A stretch of 15,920 nt of DNA from CAYOXD01 sp964407825 (GCA_964407825.1 CAYOXD010000074.1:1-15920), one strand, 5' to 3'. Shown: positions 1-7,807, numbered from the stretch's first letter. Notes: generated by a model from the sequence alone, not told the origin. Numbers and translations: made by a program.

Positions 1-534
1 CAAGATGAGGAGATCCTCGATCTCGACATGGAGGCTACCCCCATGGAGGAAGACGAGGAAGACGATCTTCTCTCCCTGCTGGACGAACCCGCTGAGGAGC
101 CCATATCCGAACCGGCGGCATCGGCTGCATCATCGGAGGAGGACCACATGATGCTGCTTTTCGATGAGGAGGAGACGCCTGAATCCGACTCATCTCCCGC
201 TGCCGGTGAAGCGGCACCTTCCCCGCGCGCCGCGGACCTGTTGGAAAATGGATACGAACTTGGAGAGGCCTTGGATGAGGCCATCGACAGAGCGGCCGAC
301 TCCCCCGGTCAGCCGGAGGCGGACGCGGAAACATACTTCTCTTCCGAGGAAGGGACAACCGGTGGGCCGGCTACCGGCGAATTCCCGGTTTCTCCCCAGC
401 AATTGAATGCCGCCCTTGAACGGGTGATCGAGAAAAAGCTGGGGGAAAAAATCGACCGGTTGCTGGCGATGGCCCTCGAGAAGGCGGTTTCAAACGAAAT
501 CGAACGATTGAAGCGCCGGTTAATAAAGCCCTAA
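1..534 (+). CDS. 3' part of an acidic low-complexity protein, function unknown
   Basis: The reading frame is open from base 1 and ends at TAA 532-534, so the true start lies before the window; the first in-frame ATG is at 28, inside what looks like continuous coding sequence. About the first 120 visible residues are dominated by Glu, Asp, Ser, Pro and Ala, typical of a disordered acidic linker. The last ~45 residues switch to alternating Lys/Glu/Leu/Ile, with Lys-Leu-Gly-Glu-Lys-Ile and Glu-Ile-Glu-Arg-Leu-Lys runs, and look like one or two amphipathic helices or a short coiled coil. I do not recognise the family. An acidic linker followed by a helical tail could end a multidomain regulatory or scaffold protein, but that is inference. 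It lies upstream of valS on the same strand, separated by a 340-base leader. Confidence 0.7.
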   Translation, partial: QDEEILDLDMEATPMEEDEEDDLLSLLDEPAEEPISEPAASAASSEEDHMMLLFDEEETPESDSSPAAGEAAPSPRAADLLENGYELGEALDEAIDRAADSPGQPEADAETYFSSEEGTTGGPATGEFPVSPQQLNAALERVIEKKLGEKIDRLLAMALEKAVSNEIERLKRRLIKP

Positions 535-553
535 ACCGTTTGGAAGGATTCGT

Positions 554-694
554 ATGGAACGGTTCAAGATCGAATGGGACGCGGACCGGTTTTTAATACC
601 CTGCTTCCCGCCGGTGGAGCGGCATTTTGTTAGCTGCGATGCCCCTTGCCCCCGCCCAAACCTCTTTTCAATCATTCGAAGATCGTGTATATAA
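554..694 (+). CDS. possible small ORF, 46 aa, cysteine-containing
   Basis: An ATG at 554 is preceded by a good ribosome binding site (GGAAGGA, 542-548, five bases before the ATG) and opens a 46-codon frame ending at TAA 692-694. It starts 19 bases after the preceding gene stops. The predicted peptide begins MERFKIEWDADRFLIP and has five cysteines, with a Pro-rich middle. I recognise no family and the codon use is not clearly coding, so the Shine-Dalgarno match is the main support. It could be a leader peptide for valS, a small protein co-transcribed with the upstream gene, or a chance ORF. The stop region overlaps the candidate valS promoter. Confidence 0.25.
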   Translation: MERFKIEWDADRFLIPCFPPVERHFVSCDAPCPRPNLFSIIRRSCI

Positions 695-695
695 A
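665..695 (+). promoter_or_regulatory. weak candidate promoter for valS
   Basis: The AT-rich stretch contains TATAAA at 690-695 as a plausible -10 box. The best upstream -35 matches (TTTCAA or TTCAAT near 666-672) are poor. It would give a valS leader of roughly 170 bases containing the nested hairpin at 720-774. This is sequence resemblance only. Confidence 0.25.
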
Positions 696-719
696 TAGAT
701 TTAACCGGTTCGTATAGCG

Positions 720-774
720 CTTCAGGACAGGCAATAAGGGCAGCGGTTGAGGGCCCTTTTTCCTGTCCTTGAAG
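720..774 (+). terminator. nested hairpin with T-run in the valS leader (terminator or attenuator-like)
   Basis: The outer arms CTTCAGGACAGG (720-731) and CCTGTCCTTGAAG (762-774) pair with a single bulged base. Inside them, AAGGGC (736-741) pairs with GCCCTT (753-758), followed at once by a T-run (757-761), which is the shape of a factor-independent terminator. The inner and outer helices are nested and can coexist. The structure could terminate transcripts from the upstream gene or act as a conditional terminator in the valS leader. I found no T-box core sequence here, so a tRNA-sensing T-box is not supported. Confidence 0.45.
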
Positions 775-843
775 TAAACGGCCTTCCACCCGATTTTCCA
801 TTAAAGCGAGATGGACGGGAAGGACCGATGGTGTATTATACCG

Positions 844-857
844 TCCCCCATGGGGGA
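844..857 (+). repeat. perfect 14-base palindrome before the valS ribosome binding site
   Basis: TCCCCCATGGGGGA is self-complementary and ends two bases before the GAGGGAG ribosome binding site (859-865) used for valS. It could be a protein-binding site or, in RNA, could sequester the start region by pairing between transcripts; a tight hairpin is unlikely because there is no loop. Confidence 0.4.
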
Positions 858-874
858 TGAGGGAGTGTATCCGA

Positions 875-3532
875 ATGAGTAGCGACAGGTTGGACAAGGG
901 GTATGAGCCCCAGGAAGTTGAAAAGAAGTGGTATGCCTATTGGCAGGAAAAGGGGCTTTTCTCCGCCATGGAAACCAGCGATCGAAAGGGATATGCGATT
1001 GTCATCCCGCCGCCCAATGTAACGGGCGTGCTCCACATGGGCCATGCCCTCAATATCACGCTCCAGGACATCCTCTGCCGGTACCGGCGGCTCATGGGAG
1101 ACAATGTGCTGTGGATGCCCGGTACCGATCACGCCGGCATCGCCACCCAGAACGTGGTGGAAAAGAAACTGGCCGCAGAGGGAAAGAGCCGCCATGAGCT
1201 GGGCAGGGAAGGCTTCATAGAGGAGGTGTGGCGGTGGCGGGAAAAATCCGGCAGCGCCATCATCAACCAGCTCAAACGCCTGGGGGCCTCGTGCGACTGG
1301 CAACGCGAGCGCTTCACCATGGACGAGGGGCTGTCCAGGGCGGTTCGCACCGTGTTCGTGCAACTCCATGGGGAGGGGCTCATCTACCGGGGCAATTACA
1401 TCATCAACTGGTGCCCCAGGTGCCGAACGGCCCTCTCGGATCTCGAAGTCGAGCACGAGGACGTGGATGGCAATATGTACCACATCCGCTATCCCCTGGC
1501 CGATGGGTCCGGAGACATCACCGTGGCCACCACCCGGCCGGAAACCATGCTGGGGGACACGGCCGTGGCCGTTCACCCTGAGGATGAGCGATACCTGGCC
1601 CTGACGACCGATTCGGTGATCCTCCCGCTCATGAACCGGCCCATCCCCATTATCCGGGACACCTACGTGGACCGCTCGGTGGGAACCGGCGCCCTGAAGG
1701 TCACACCGGCCCACGATCCCAATGACTTCGAAATCGGCAAACGCCACGGTCTGGCCCATGTGAAGGTGATCGGCGACGAGGGCATCATGACGGCCGAGGC
1801 CGGCGTCTTTCAGGGTCTTGACCGTTTCGACTGCCGCAGGGCGGTCCTCGAAGCCCTGAAGGCAGAGGGACGCCTGGACAAGATAGAGCCGATCCGCCAC
1901 GCCGTGGGCCACTGCTACCGGTGCAAATCCATCGTCGAGCCGAGTCTGTCCAGGCAATGGTTCGTGAAGGCCGGTCCCCTGGCGGAAAAGGCCCTGGCGG
2001 CGGTCCGGGACGGCAGGACCCGGATCATTCCGGACATCTGGGAGAACACCTACTACGACTGGCTCGAGAATATCCGGGACTGGTGCATCTCGCGACAGAT
2101 CTGGTGGGGTCATCAGATCCCGGCCTGGACCTGCCAAGCCTGCAACGAGTTGGTGGTGGCCATGGAGGCCCCGGACGTCTGCCCGAAATGCGGCAGCCCC
2201 GACCCGGTGCAGGAAAGCGACGTTCTGGACACCTGGTTCAGCTCGGCCCTGTGGCCCTTTTCCACCCTGGGCTGGCCGGACAAGACCCGCCTTCTGTCGA
2301 GCTTCTACCCCACCTCCGCGCTGGTGACCGGTTTCGACATTCTCTTTTTCTGGGTGGCCCGCATGATGATGATGGGGCTGCACTTCATGAAGGAGGTGCC
2401 CTTCAGGGATGTCTACGTGCACGCCCTGGTGCGGGATGAAGAAGGTAAGAAAATGAGCAAATCCAAGGGGAACGTCATCGATCCCCTGGAGATCATCGAT
2501 GAGTACGGCACCGATGCCTTTCGCTTCACCCTGGCCGTCTTTGCGGCCCAGGGCCGCGATGTCAAAATGAGCAAGCAGCGGGTGGAGGGATATCGTCACT
2601 TTATCAACAAGCTGTGGAACGCGGCCCGCTTCTCCATGATGCACGAAACGGACGGACCACCGGCGCCGGCCTCGGCCCCGTCCTTCCTGCCGGACCGCTG
2701 GATCCTCTCCAGGCTCCACGCGGTGACGGAAGCCGTCACCCAAGCCCTTGACACCTATCGGTTCAACGATGCGGCCAGTTCCCTGTACCAGTTCGTCTGG
2801 CATGAGTTCTGCGATTGGTATCTGGAAATCATCAAGCCGACCCTCTACAACCTGGACGCGCCCGGGGAACGGACGGCCACCATCGGCGTTCTGCGCCGGG
2901 TGTTCCGGGACATCCTGCTGCTGCTCCACCCCTTCATCCCCTTTGTCACGGAGGAGATCTGGCACAAGCTGTGCCCCGGGCAGGGATCGATCATGTGCGC
3001 CCCCCACCCCCTGGCTGCCGCGGAGAGCACCGGCTTGATCCGGGATCCAGAGGCGGAGACGCAAATCGACCGGCTCATCCAGGTGATCACGGCGGTTCGC
3101 AATATCCGGGGGGAGATGAACCTGCCGCCCTCCCAGGTGCTGGAGGCCGTTGTCCAGGCCCCGGAAGCGGATTTCAGAGAGACCATCGAATCCCATCGCG
3201 AACTCGTAAAGGAGCTTGCCCGGCTCAAGGCCCTCAGCGTTTCGGCCCCGGGCGAACGTCCGCCGGCCGCGGCCACCGCCATAACGGACAACGCCACCAC
3301 CTATGTGCCCCTGGCGGGCGTCCTGAACGTGGCGGCGGAAACCGAACGGCTGAACAAGGAGATCCACAAACTCGAAGGCGAGTTGAAGGGCATCTCCAAG
3401 AAGCTGGCCAACCCGGGATTTCTGGGCAAGGCCCCGGCGGACGTGGTGGAAAAGGTCAGGGAAAAACATGCCCTGTTGATGGAAAAACAACGCAAGCTGA
3501 CGAATCAGCTCGACAGAATAAAATCACTGTAA
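875..3532 (+). CDS. valS: valine--tRNA ligase (ValS)
   Basis: Charges tRNA-Val with valine in the cytoplasm; class Ia aminoacyl-tRNA synthetase. The ATP-binding HIGH motif appears as HMGH (residues 54-57) after PPPNVTGVL, and KMSKS is intact at 526-530. Cysteine pairs (CPRC 180-183, CYRC 347-350, CQAC 420-423, CPKC 436-439) suggest bound zinc, and the CP1 editing insertion is present with the ATTRPETMLGDTAVAVHP signature. The C-terminal ~75 residues form the coiled-coil arm typical of ValS (ETERLNKEIHKLEGEL region). The protein is 885 residues from the ATG at 875. I prefer that start to the in-frame ATG at 857 because GAGGGAG (859-865) sits nine bases before 875, whereas 857 has no properly spaced site. 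nadC follows after nine bases. Confidence 0.97.
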   Translation: MSSDRLDKGYEPQEVEKKWYAYWQEKGLFSAMETSDRKGYAIVIPPPNVTGVLHMGHALNITLQDILCRYRRLMGDNVLWMPGTDHAGIATQNVVEKKLAAEGKSRHELGREGFIEEVWRWREKSGSAIINQLKRLGASCDWQRERFTMDEGLSRAVRTVFVQLHGEGLIYRGNYIINWCPRCRTALSDLEVEHEDVDGNMYHIRYPLADGSGDITVATTRPETMLGDTAVAVHPEDERYLALTTDSVILPLMNRPIPIIRDTYVDRSVGTGALKVTPAHDPNDFEIGKRHGLAHVKVIGDEGIMTAEAGVFQGLDRFDCRRAVLEALKAEGRLDKIEPIRHAVGHCYRCKSIVEPSLSRQWFVKAGPLAEKALAAVRDGRTRIIPDIWENTYYDWLENIRDWCISRQIWWGHQIPAWTCQACNELVVAMEAPDVCPKCGSPDPVQESDVLDTWFSSALWPFSTLGWPDKTRLLSSFYPTSALVTGFDILFFWVARMMMMGLHFMKEVPFRDVYVHALVRDEEGKKMSKSKGNVIDPLEIIDEYGTDAFRFTLAVFAAQGRDVKMSKQRVEGYRHFINKLWNAARFSMMHETDGPPAPASAPSFLPDRWILSRLHAVTEAVTQALDTYRFNDAASSLYQFVWHEFCDWYLEIIKPTLYNLDAPGERTATIGVLRRVFRDILLLLHPFIPFVTEEIWHKLCPGQGSIMCAPHPLAAAESTGLIRDPEAETQIDRLIQVITAVRNIRGEMNLPPSQVLEAVVQAPEADFRETIESHRELVKELARLKALSVSAPGERPPAAATAITDNATTYVPLAGVLNVAAETERLNKEIHKLEGELKGISKKLANPGFLGKAPADVVEKVREKHALLMEKQRKLTNQLDRIKSL

Positions 3533-3541
3533 GGATACCCC

Positions 3542-4402
3542 ATGCATCTGTGGACACCGGCCACCGACCGGCTCATCGAGTGGGCGCTGACCGAAGACAT
3601 CGGTCACGGTGACATTACCACCGAAAACCTGATCCCGCCGCACACCCGCGGCCGGGGCCGTATCATCACCAAGGAACCTTGCGTGCTGGCGGGTCTGGAC
3701 ATTGCCGCCCGGGTCTTCGCGGCCCTGGATCCCGCCATAGAGGTAACCCCCGAATTCCGGGACGGGGACCGGGTCCCCACCGGCCAGGTGGTCCTGACCG
3801 CCCAGGGAAGCCTTCAAGGCCTCCTTATGGGGGAACGTTGCGCCCTGAATTTCCTCCAGCGGCTTTCGGGCATCGCCACCCTGGTCCGGTCCTACGCGGA
3901 CCGGCTGGCGGGACGATCCACCCGACTGGTGGATACCCGCAAGACCACCCCCGGTTGGCGGCTGCTCGAAAAGTATGCCGTGACGGTGGGCGGCGGCGAC
4001 AATCATCGCACCGGCCTTTACGACGGCGTCCTGATCAAGGACAACCACATCGCCGTCTGCGGCGGCATCGGCCCGGCCGTGGAAAGGATCAGAAAAAGGA
4101 TCTCACACCTCATCAAAATCGAAGTGGAGGCCAGCACCCTCACCGAGGTCCAGGAGGCCCTGGACGCCGGCGTGGATGTCATCATGCTGGACAATATGGA
4201 CATTGCCCAAACCCGGGAAGCCGTGGCTCTCATTGCCCGACGCACCCTGGTGGAGGCCTCGGGCAATGTGACCATCGACTCCCTCCAGGCGCTTTCGGAT
4301 GCCGGCGTGGACCTGATCTCCGTGGGAGCCCTCACCCACTCGGCCAGAAGCATGGATCTGAGCATGCGCATCAGCCCCCTGGAGGAGGGAGCGGCCCTTT
4401 AG
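3542..4402 (+). CDS. nadC: nicotinate-nucleotide diphosphorylase, carboxylating (quinolinate phosphoribosyltransferase, NadC)
   Basis: Converts quinolinate and PRPP to nicotinate mononucleotide, CO2 and pyrophosphate in de novo NAD synthesis. The 286-residue length is normal for the family. Diagnostic motifs are EDIGHGDITTE (18-28), the NFLQRLSGIAT helix (103-113), the substrate-binding DTRKTTPGWR (131-140), GGGDNHRTGLYDGVLIKDNH (150-169) and IEVEASTLTE (193-202), followed by VDVIMLDNM (211-219) and EASGNVTIDS (238-247) on the barrel. The ATG has AAGGA (3531-3535) overlapping the valS stop and six bases upstream, so the gene is almost certainly co-transcribed with valS and translationally close to it. 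No nadA or nadB is in the window, so quinolinate must be made by genes elsewhere. Confidence 0.96.
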   Translation: MHLWTPATDRLIEWALTEDIGHGDITTENLIPPHTRGRGRIITKEPCVLAGLDIAARVFAALDPAIEVTPEFRDGDRVPTGQVVLTAQGSLQGLLMGERCALNFLQRLSGIATLVRSYADRLAGRSTRLVDTRKTTPGWRLLEKYAVTVGGGDNHRTGLYDGVLIKDNHIAVCGGIGPAVERIRKRISHLIKIEVEASTLTEVQEALDAGVDVIMLDNMDIAQTREAVALIARRTLVEASGNVTIDSLQALSDAGVDLISVGALTHSARSMDLSMRISPLEEGAAL

Positions 4403-4439
4403 CCCGATGCATCGAACCCCATAAACGGCCCGTCAGCCC

Positions 4440-5426
4440 ATGATTCCGATTCGCGATACGGCTTCTGCCAAGGTGTATCCGGTGGTCAACATGGCCATCA
4501 TCGGCCTCAACGTGCTGATCTTCCTCTGGCAGCCTTCCCCGGGTCCGGCCCTAGAGCATTTCTTTTATCTTTACGGCCTTGTGCCCGCACGATACACGGT
4601 CCCGTGGATCAATCAGCACTTTACGACCGGCCAGCAGGTATTTTCCTTTTTTTCCTTCATATTCCTGCACGGGGGCTTCCTGCACATCCTGGGCAATATG
4701 TGGTTTCTCTATATTTTCGGGGAAAATGTGGAGGGCCGCCTGGGCCCCTTGCGCTATCTGGTGTTCTATCTGCTCTGCGGCGTGGCCTCCGGCATCGCGC
4801 ATTTCACCTTCAATTCCCACGCCAACATCCCCATTATCGGCGCCAGCGGCGCCATCGCCGGCGTGATGGGCGCCTACATCCTTCTTTATCCGCGAGCACG
4901 CATCCTGACCCTCATTCCCATTTTCATCTTTCCCTGGTTCGTGGAAATACCGGCCTTTTTTTTCCTGGGCTTCTGGTTTGTCATCCAATTCATCAACGCC
5001 GCCGGAAGCGGGGCCCATGACAGCGACATCGCCTGGTGGGCCCATGTGGGCGGCTTTCTCGTCGGCATGCTATCCGTGAAACTCTTTCTAAAGCTGCCCA
5101 GCTTGGGACTGAGCGATCCCCTGCGCCGGGCCGCGGAGCGGAAAACCAGCAGCCGGCTGCAACTGGTCAGGACCGCCCAGACCGCGGCGGATTCCCACCT
5201 CCACGGCACCCTCAGCGTCACCCCTTACGAGGCGCTGGCCGGAACCCAGAAACTCATCAACATCTCCACTGGATTTCGCAAACAGCTTTTCCGGGTGAAC
5301 GTACCGGAAGGCACCCAGGACGGCACGGTGCTGCGGTTGAAGGGGCTGGGCAAACCCCTGCCCGATGGCGGACGCGGGGATGTGTACCTCAGAGTGCGGG
5401 TGCAGAGCCGTTTACCGAACCGTTAG
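4440..5426 (+). CDS. rhomboid-family intramembrane serine protease with a C-terminal DnaJ C-terminal-type domain
   Basis: The first ~220 residues are a six-helix rhomboid protease, which cuts substrate proteins within the membrane. The nucleophile is Ser136 in GASGAIAG, the general base is His202 in WAHVGGFLVG, and the HxxxN pair of helix 2 is His82 and Asn86 in HILGNMWF. After a basic linker (RRAAERKTSSR, 229-239), residues ~257-322 resemble the substrate-binding C-terminal domain of DnaJ/CbpA: SVTPYEALAGT, then FRVNVPEGTQDGTVLRLKG, then GRGDVYLRVRV. There is no J-domain HPD and no zinc-finger cysteines. With an N-in, six-helix topology and positive charges after the last helix, the added domain should lie in the cytoplasm, where it could present substrates or unfold clients. 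That role is inference. The gene is 37 bases after nadC with no strong ribosome binding site, and its 3' end overlaps the convergent gene by 15 bases. Confidence 0.9.
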   Translation: MIPIRDTASAKVYPVVNMAIIGLNVLIFLWQPSPGPALEHFFYLYGLVPARYTVPWINQHFTTGQQVFSFFSFIFLHGGFLHILGNMWFLYIFGENVEGRLGPLRYLVFYLLCGVASGIAHFTFNSHANIPIIGASGAIAGVMGAYILLYPRARILTLIPIFIFPWFVEIPAFFFLGFWFVIQFINAAGSGAHDSDIAWWAHVGGFLVGMLSVKLFLKLPSLGLSDPLRRAAERKTSSRLQLVRTAQTAADSHLHGTLSVTPYEALAGTQKLINISTGFRKQLFRVNVPEGTQDGTVLRLKGLGKPLPDGGRGDVYLRVRVQSRLPNR

Positions 5427-6326
5427 TTTGTAGGATCTCACCATCTTGGCGGGGTGATAGGAGTGTTTCGCCTTTGCCAGCCCGGGCATGCCCAGGTCGC
5501 TCTCCTTGTTGACATAGGGGTATGCCCTGAAGAGTCGGCGGGCGCATTCCCGGTCCAGGTACTGATAGAGGCCCTTGATGTGGGTAAAGGCCTTTTCAAA
5601 ATGCAGAACGCCCATGGCGGGTGTCAGTCCGGTACCGATGCCGAGGGCCGAGACCTCGCCGTCCACCCGCAGGACAATGGAGTCCAGACCCAGGGCGGCG
5701 CTGTTTTCAATGGCGCATAATACCGCCTGCTTCTCACAGATCAACTCGCGGTCCGATTCGACTTCACAGGGATAGGCATCACACCATTCTTCTATGAACG
5801 CCTTGCAGGCGCCGGCCACGGATGACGTCACGGATTCGATTTCCACCCGATTGCGATCCACATAGACCCGCTCGAACTGATGAATGAGGTTGCGCTTCTT
5901 GGCATAGCGGTTCCCCTTGAGCTGCGCCAAGTCATCGGTTTTGTATATATAATTGGCCTCATCGGGCTGCTCGTCAATTCGGAAAAAGGCGCCCACCTCC
6001 TGCCATCCATGCTGCTGGATGTAATGATCCGGCACGAACCAGAAGGCATCCCGGCCCAGATTCAGCGCCAGATCCTGCAGTTCCCGGGGGGTGAACTCCC
6101 GGGTGGGGGAAAGGGGCAACAGCAGATGGCGGGACGCCTCGTGAGCCGTAAACTCCGAGCAGATCACCAGGGTATCCTCATTGAGATAGCCCAGGGGCTG
6201 ATAATCCTCGTCCATCCAGGCCAGAACCGAGGTGGGGGTGTACTCGCAAAGCTCGTAACGCTGGTTTTCATAAAAGGAGACAAGGCGGTCATAATCCGAT
6301 AAGCTAAGGGGTATTAAATCCATCAT
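5412..6326 (-). CDS. DUF2156 / phosphatidylglycerol lysyltransferase C-terminal-like protein
   Basis: A 304-residue protein of the DUF2156 family, whose fold is two tandem GNAT-like units shared with the catalytic part of MprF-type aminoacyl-phosphatidylglycerol synthases. Visible family hallmarks are NYIYKTDDLAQLKGNRYAKK (125-144), the HFEKA motif (242-246), and the C-terminal YVNKESDLGMPGLAKAK then SYHPAKM (271-295). No membrane-spanning flippase part is present, so it is a soluble stand-alone version with unknown acceptor. Transfer of an aminoacyl or acyl group is a family-based guess. It is the last gene of the minus-strand operon, starting four bases after the GNAT stop. ATG codons at 6326 and 6323 are both possible; AAGGA (6327-6331) lies closer than usual to either. 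The 3' end overlaps the rhomboid gene. Confidence 0.88.
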   Translation of the reverse strand: MMDLIPLSLSDYDRLVSFYENQRYELCEYTPTSVLAWMDEDYQPLGYLNEDTLVICSEFTAHEASRHLLLPLSPTREFTPRELQDLALNLGRDAFWFVPDHYIQQHGWQEVGAFFRIDEQPDEANYIYKTDDLAQLKGNRYAKKRNLIHQFERVYVDRNRVEIESVTSSVAGACKAFIEEWCDAYPCEVESDRELICEKQAVLCAIENSAALGLDSIVLRVDGEVSALGIGTGLTPAMGVLHFEKAFTHIKGLYQYLDRECARRLFRAYPYVNKESDLGMPGLAKAKHSYHPAKMVRSYKLTVR

Positions 6327-6330
6327 TCCT

Positions 6331-6750
6331 TCATTCTTCGTTCTTTAGGATCATCGGCAGGGAATCGGTCATTTCCGAAAAACCGAGCCGGCGGTAAAAT
6401 CCATGGGAATTGCGCTCGGCGATGAGCCCCACCCAGCCGATGCCATCCATCCTGAGACGCGCCAGAAGCCCGGAGACAATGGCAGAGCCGATGCCCCGGC
6501 CCCTGAACTCAGGCAGCACGGTCACATCCTGGATATAGGCATCGCTGACCCCGTCGCTGATGGCCCGGCCCATGCCGACGAGGCTGCCAGCGCGAGCGGC
6601 CGTCAAGAAGCAGTGGCTGCCATCCACCAGCCGCAGCAGGTGCTCCGGAGCGCCGGGACCCGGATGCCACCAGCCGGCCGCCTCGTAAAGCAGCAGGAGC
6701 TGCGCGATCTGATCGCCCGTTGGATCTGTCAAAAATTCGTAAGTGGTCAT
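6331..6750 (-). CDS. GNAT family N-acetyltransferase
   Basis: A 139-residue single-domain GNAT enzyme that should transfer an acetyl group from acetyl-CoA to an amine. The acetyl-CoA-binding motif A is clear: IQDVTVLPEF then RGRGIG (83-88) and the following helix, and the C-terminal FYRRLGF (118-124) is the usual motif B tail. The N-terminal part (YEAAGWW around 22-28) is like that of many small bacterial GNATs whose substrates are unknown. It starts six bases after the stop of the diguanylate cyclase gene without an obvious ribosome binding site, suggesting coupled translation, and is followed after four bases by the DUF2156 gene. Because DUF2156 is itself built from GNAT folds, two acyl/aminoacyl-transfer proteins sit together here. 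Confidence 0.9.
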   Translation of the reverse strand: MTTYEFLTDPTGDQIAQLLLLYEAAGWWHPGPGAPEHLLRLVDGSHCFLTAARAGSLVGMGRAISDGVSDAYIQDVTVLPEFRGRGIGSAIVSGLLARLRMDGIGWVGLIAERNSHGFYRRLGFSEMTDSLPMILKNEE

Positions 6751-6756
6751 GAAAGC

Positions 6757-7677
6757 TTACTGGGAGGCTTCTCGGTTGTGATACAGGCAGGTGACCTGAT
6801 TGCGGCCGTTGGTCTTGGATTGGTACATGGCCTTGTCCGACCGGTGAACAAAGGCGGCAATCTCTTCCTTCAGGCAATATTCGGTAACACCGATGCTCAC
6901 GGTGACCCCTTCGGTCCGGCCCAGCTCCGGGGTAAAGGTCTCGCATTCGATGGCGGAACGGATCCTGTTGGCCACGATTTCGGCCTCTTCCCCTGTGGTT
7001 TCCGGCAGGACGATGGTGAACTCCTCACCCCCGTAGCGATAGGCGGAATCCATCTTTCGGAGGCAGGAGCGGATGATACCACCAATGGCATGCAGGACCT
7101 TGTTGCCCTCCAGGTGGCCGAAAGAATCGTTGTATTCCTTGAAATGATCGATATCCAGCAGCAGCAGCGCCAGGGGGTGGCCATACCGGTTGGAGCGGTC
7201 CACCTCCAGCTCGATCTGGGTATAGAAATGTCGCGAATTGTACAGCTTGGTCAGGGAATCGGTGATGGCCAGCTTCTGGAGACGCCGGAGCATGTGAATC
7301 CGTTCCTTGGTGAGCTGCCGCTCGTTGATCACACGCTTTATCCGCAGCAGCAGTTCCTCGTAACGGATGGGCTTGAAGACGAAATCACTGGCCCCCTTGC
7401 TGACGGCCTCTTCATAGGAATATTCCTGGCTGTATCCGGTCATGACCAGCACATCGGTGTCGTAGTCCCGCTTCACCAGGTCCGTCAATTCGAGGCCGTT
7501 CATGCCCGGCAACAGGATATCGGTGATGACGATCTGAACCGGCTTTTTTTTCAGAAACTCCAGCGCCTCTTCGGCATTGTTCACGCTGAAGGCCTCATAG
7601 CCGGCCATCTCGATGAACTGCTGCATCGATTCGGTGATCCCAACATCGTCGTCTACTATGAGGATACGAACTTTCAT
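6757..7677 (-). CDS. response regulator with GGDEF diguanylate cyclase domain
   Basis: A 306-residue, two-domain PleD/WspR-like output protein that should make cyclic di-GMP from GTP when phosphorylated. Residues 1-~118 are a receiver domain: acidic pocket Asp9/Asp10, phosphoacceptor Asp53 in VITDILLPGMNG, Thr80 and Lys102 in FKP. A helical linker (~118-137) leads to the GGDEF domain (ITDSLTKLYNSRHF onward). The active-site signature is GGEEF (216-220), and an intact inhibitory I-site RxxD (Arg207, Asp210) lies five residues before it, so feedback inhibition by c-di-GMP is expected. It is the first gene of a three-gene minus-strand operon. The ATG at 7677 has only a weak AAGG upstream. The partner kinase is not adjacent; the hybrid kinase 5 kb away is a possible but unproven source of phosphate. 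Confidence 0.95.
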   Translation of the reverse strand: MKVRILIVDDDVGITESMQQFIEMAGYEAFSVNNAEEALEFLKKKPVQIVITDILLPGMNGLELTDLVKRDYDTDVLVMTGYSQEYSYEEAVSKGASDFVFKPIRYEELLLRIKRVINERQLTKERIHMLRRLQKLAITDSLTKLYNSRHFYTQIELEVDRSNRYGHPLALLLLDIDHFKEYNDSFGHLEGNKVLHAIGGIIRSCLRKMDSAYRYGGEEFTIVLPETTGEEAEIVANRIRSAIECETFTPELGRTEGVTVSIGVTEYCLKEEIAAFVHRSDKAMYQSKTNGRNQVTCLYHNREASQ

Positions 7678-7807
7678 GCCTTATCGATCGATTTGCGGAT
7701 AATAAACGTCAGATTGCCAGTGTTTCCCGGGTGCCGGGCCGCTCCCTTCTTAAATAAGGAATTTCGGGGTTCGAAATCAAGATAAAAGTGCCCCCCGCCG
7801 CGTTCCT

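Noticed and set aside
720..774. A T-box riboswitch in the valS leader
   Set aside because: There is a terminator-like hairpin, but no T-box core, no antiterminator alternative and no specifier loop that I can find.
836..3490. An 884-codon open frame on the minus strand opposite valS
   Set aside because: It is the exact antisense of a highly conserved valS; its length follows from the GC-rich codon bias, and its His/Gly/Arg-rich product resembles no protein family I know.
6403..7785. A 460-codon plus-strand frame opposite the GNAT and GGDEF genes
   Set aside because: Both minus-strand genes show clear family motifs; the plus-strand product is compositionally odd and crosses two genes, as expected of a shadow frame.
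7755..7785. GGTTCGAAAT resembling a tRNA T-loop
   Set aside because: The flanking bases do not form the five-pair T-stem, and no anticodon or acceptor stem can be built around it.
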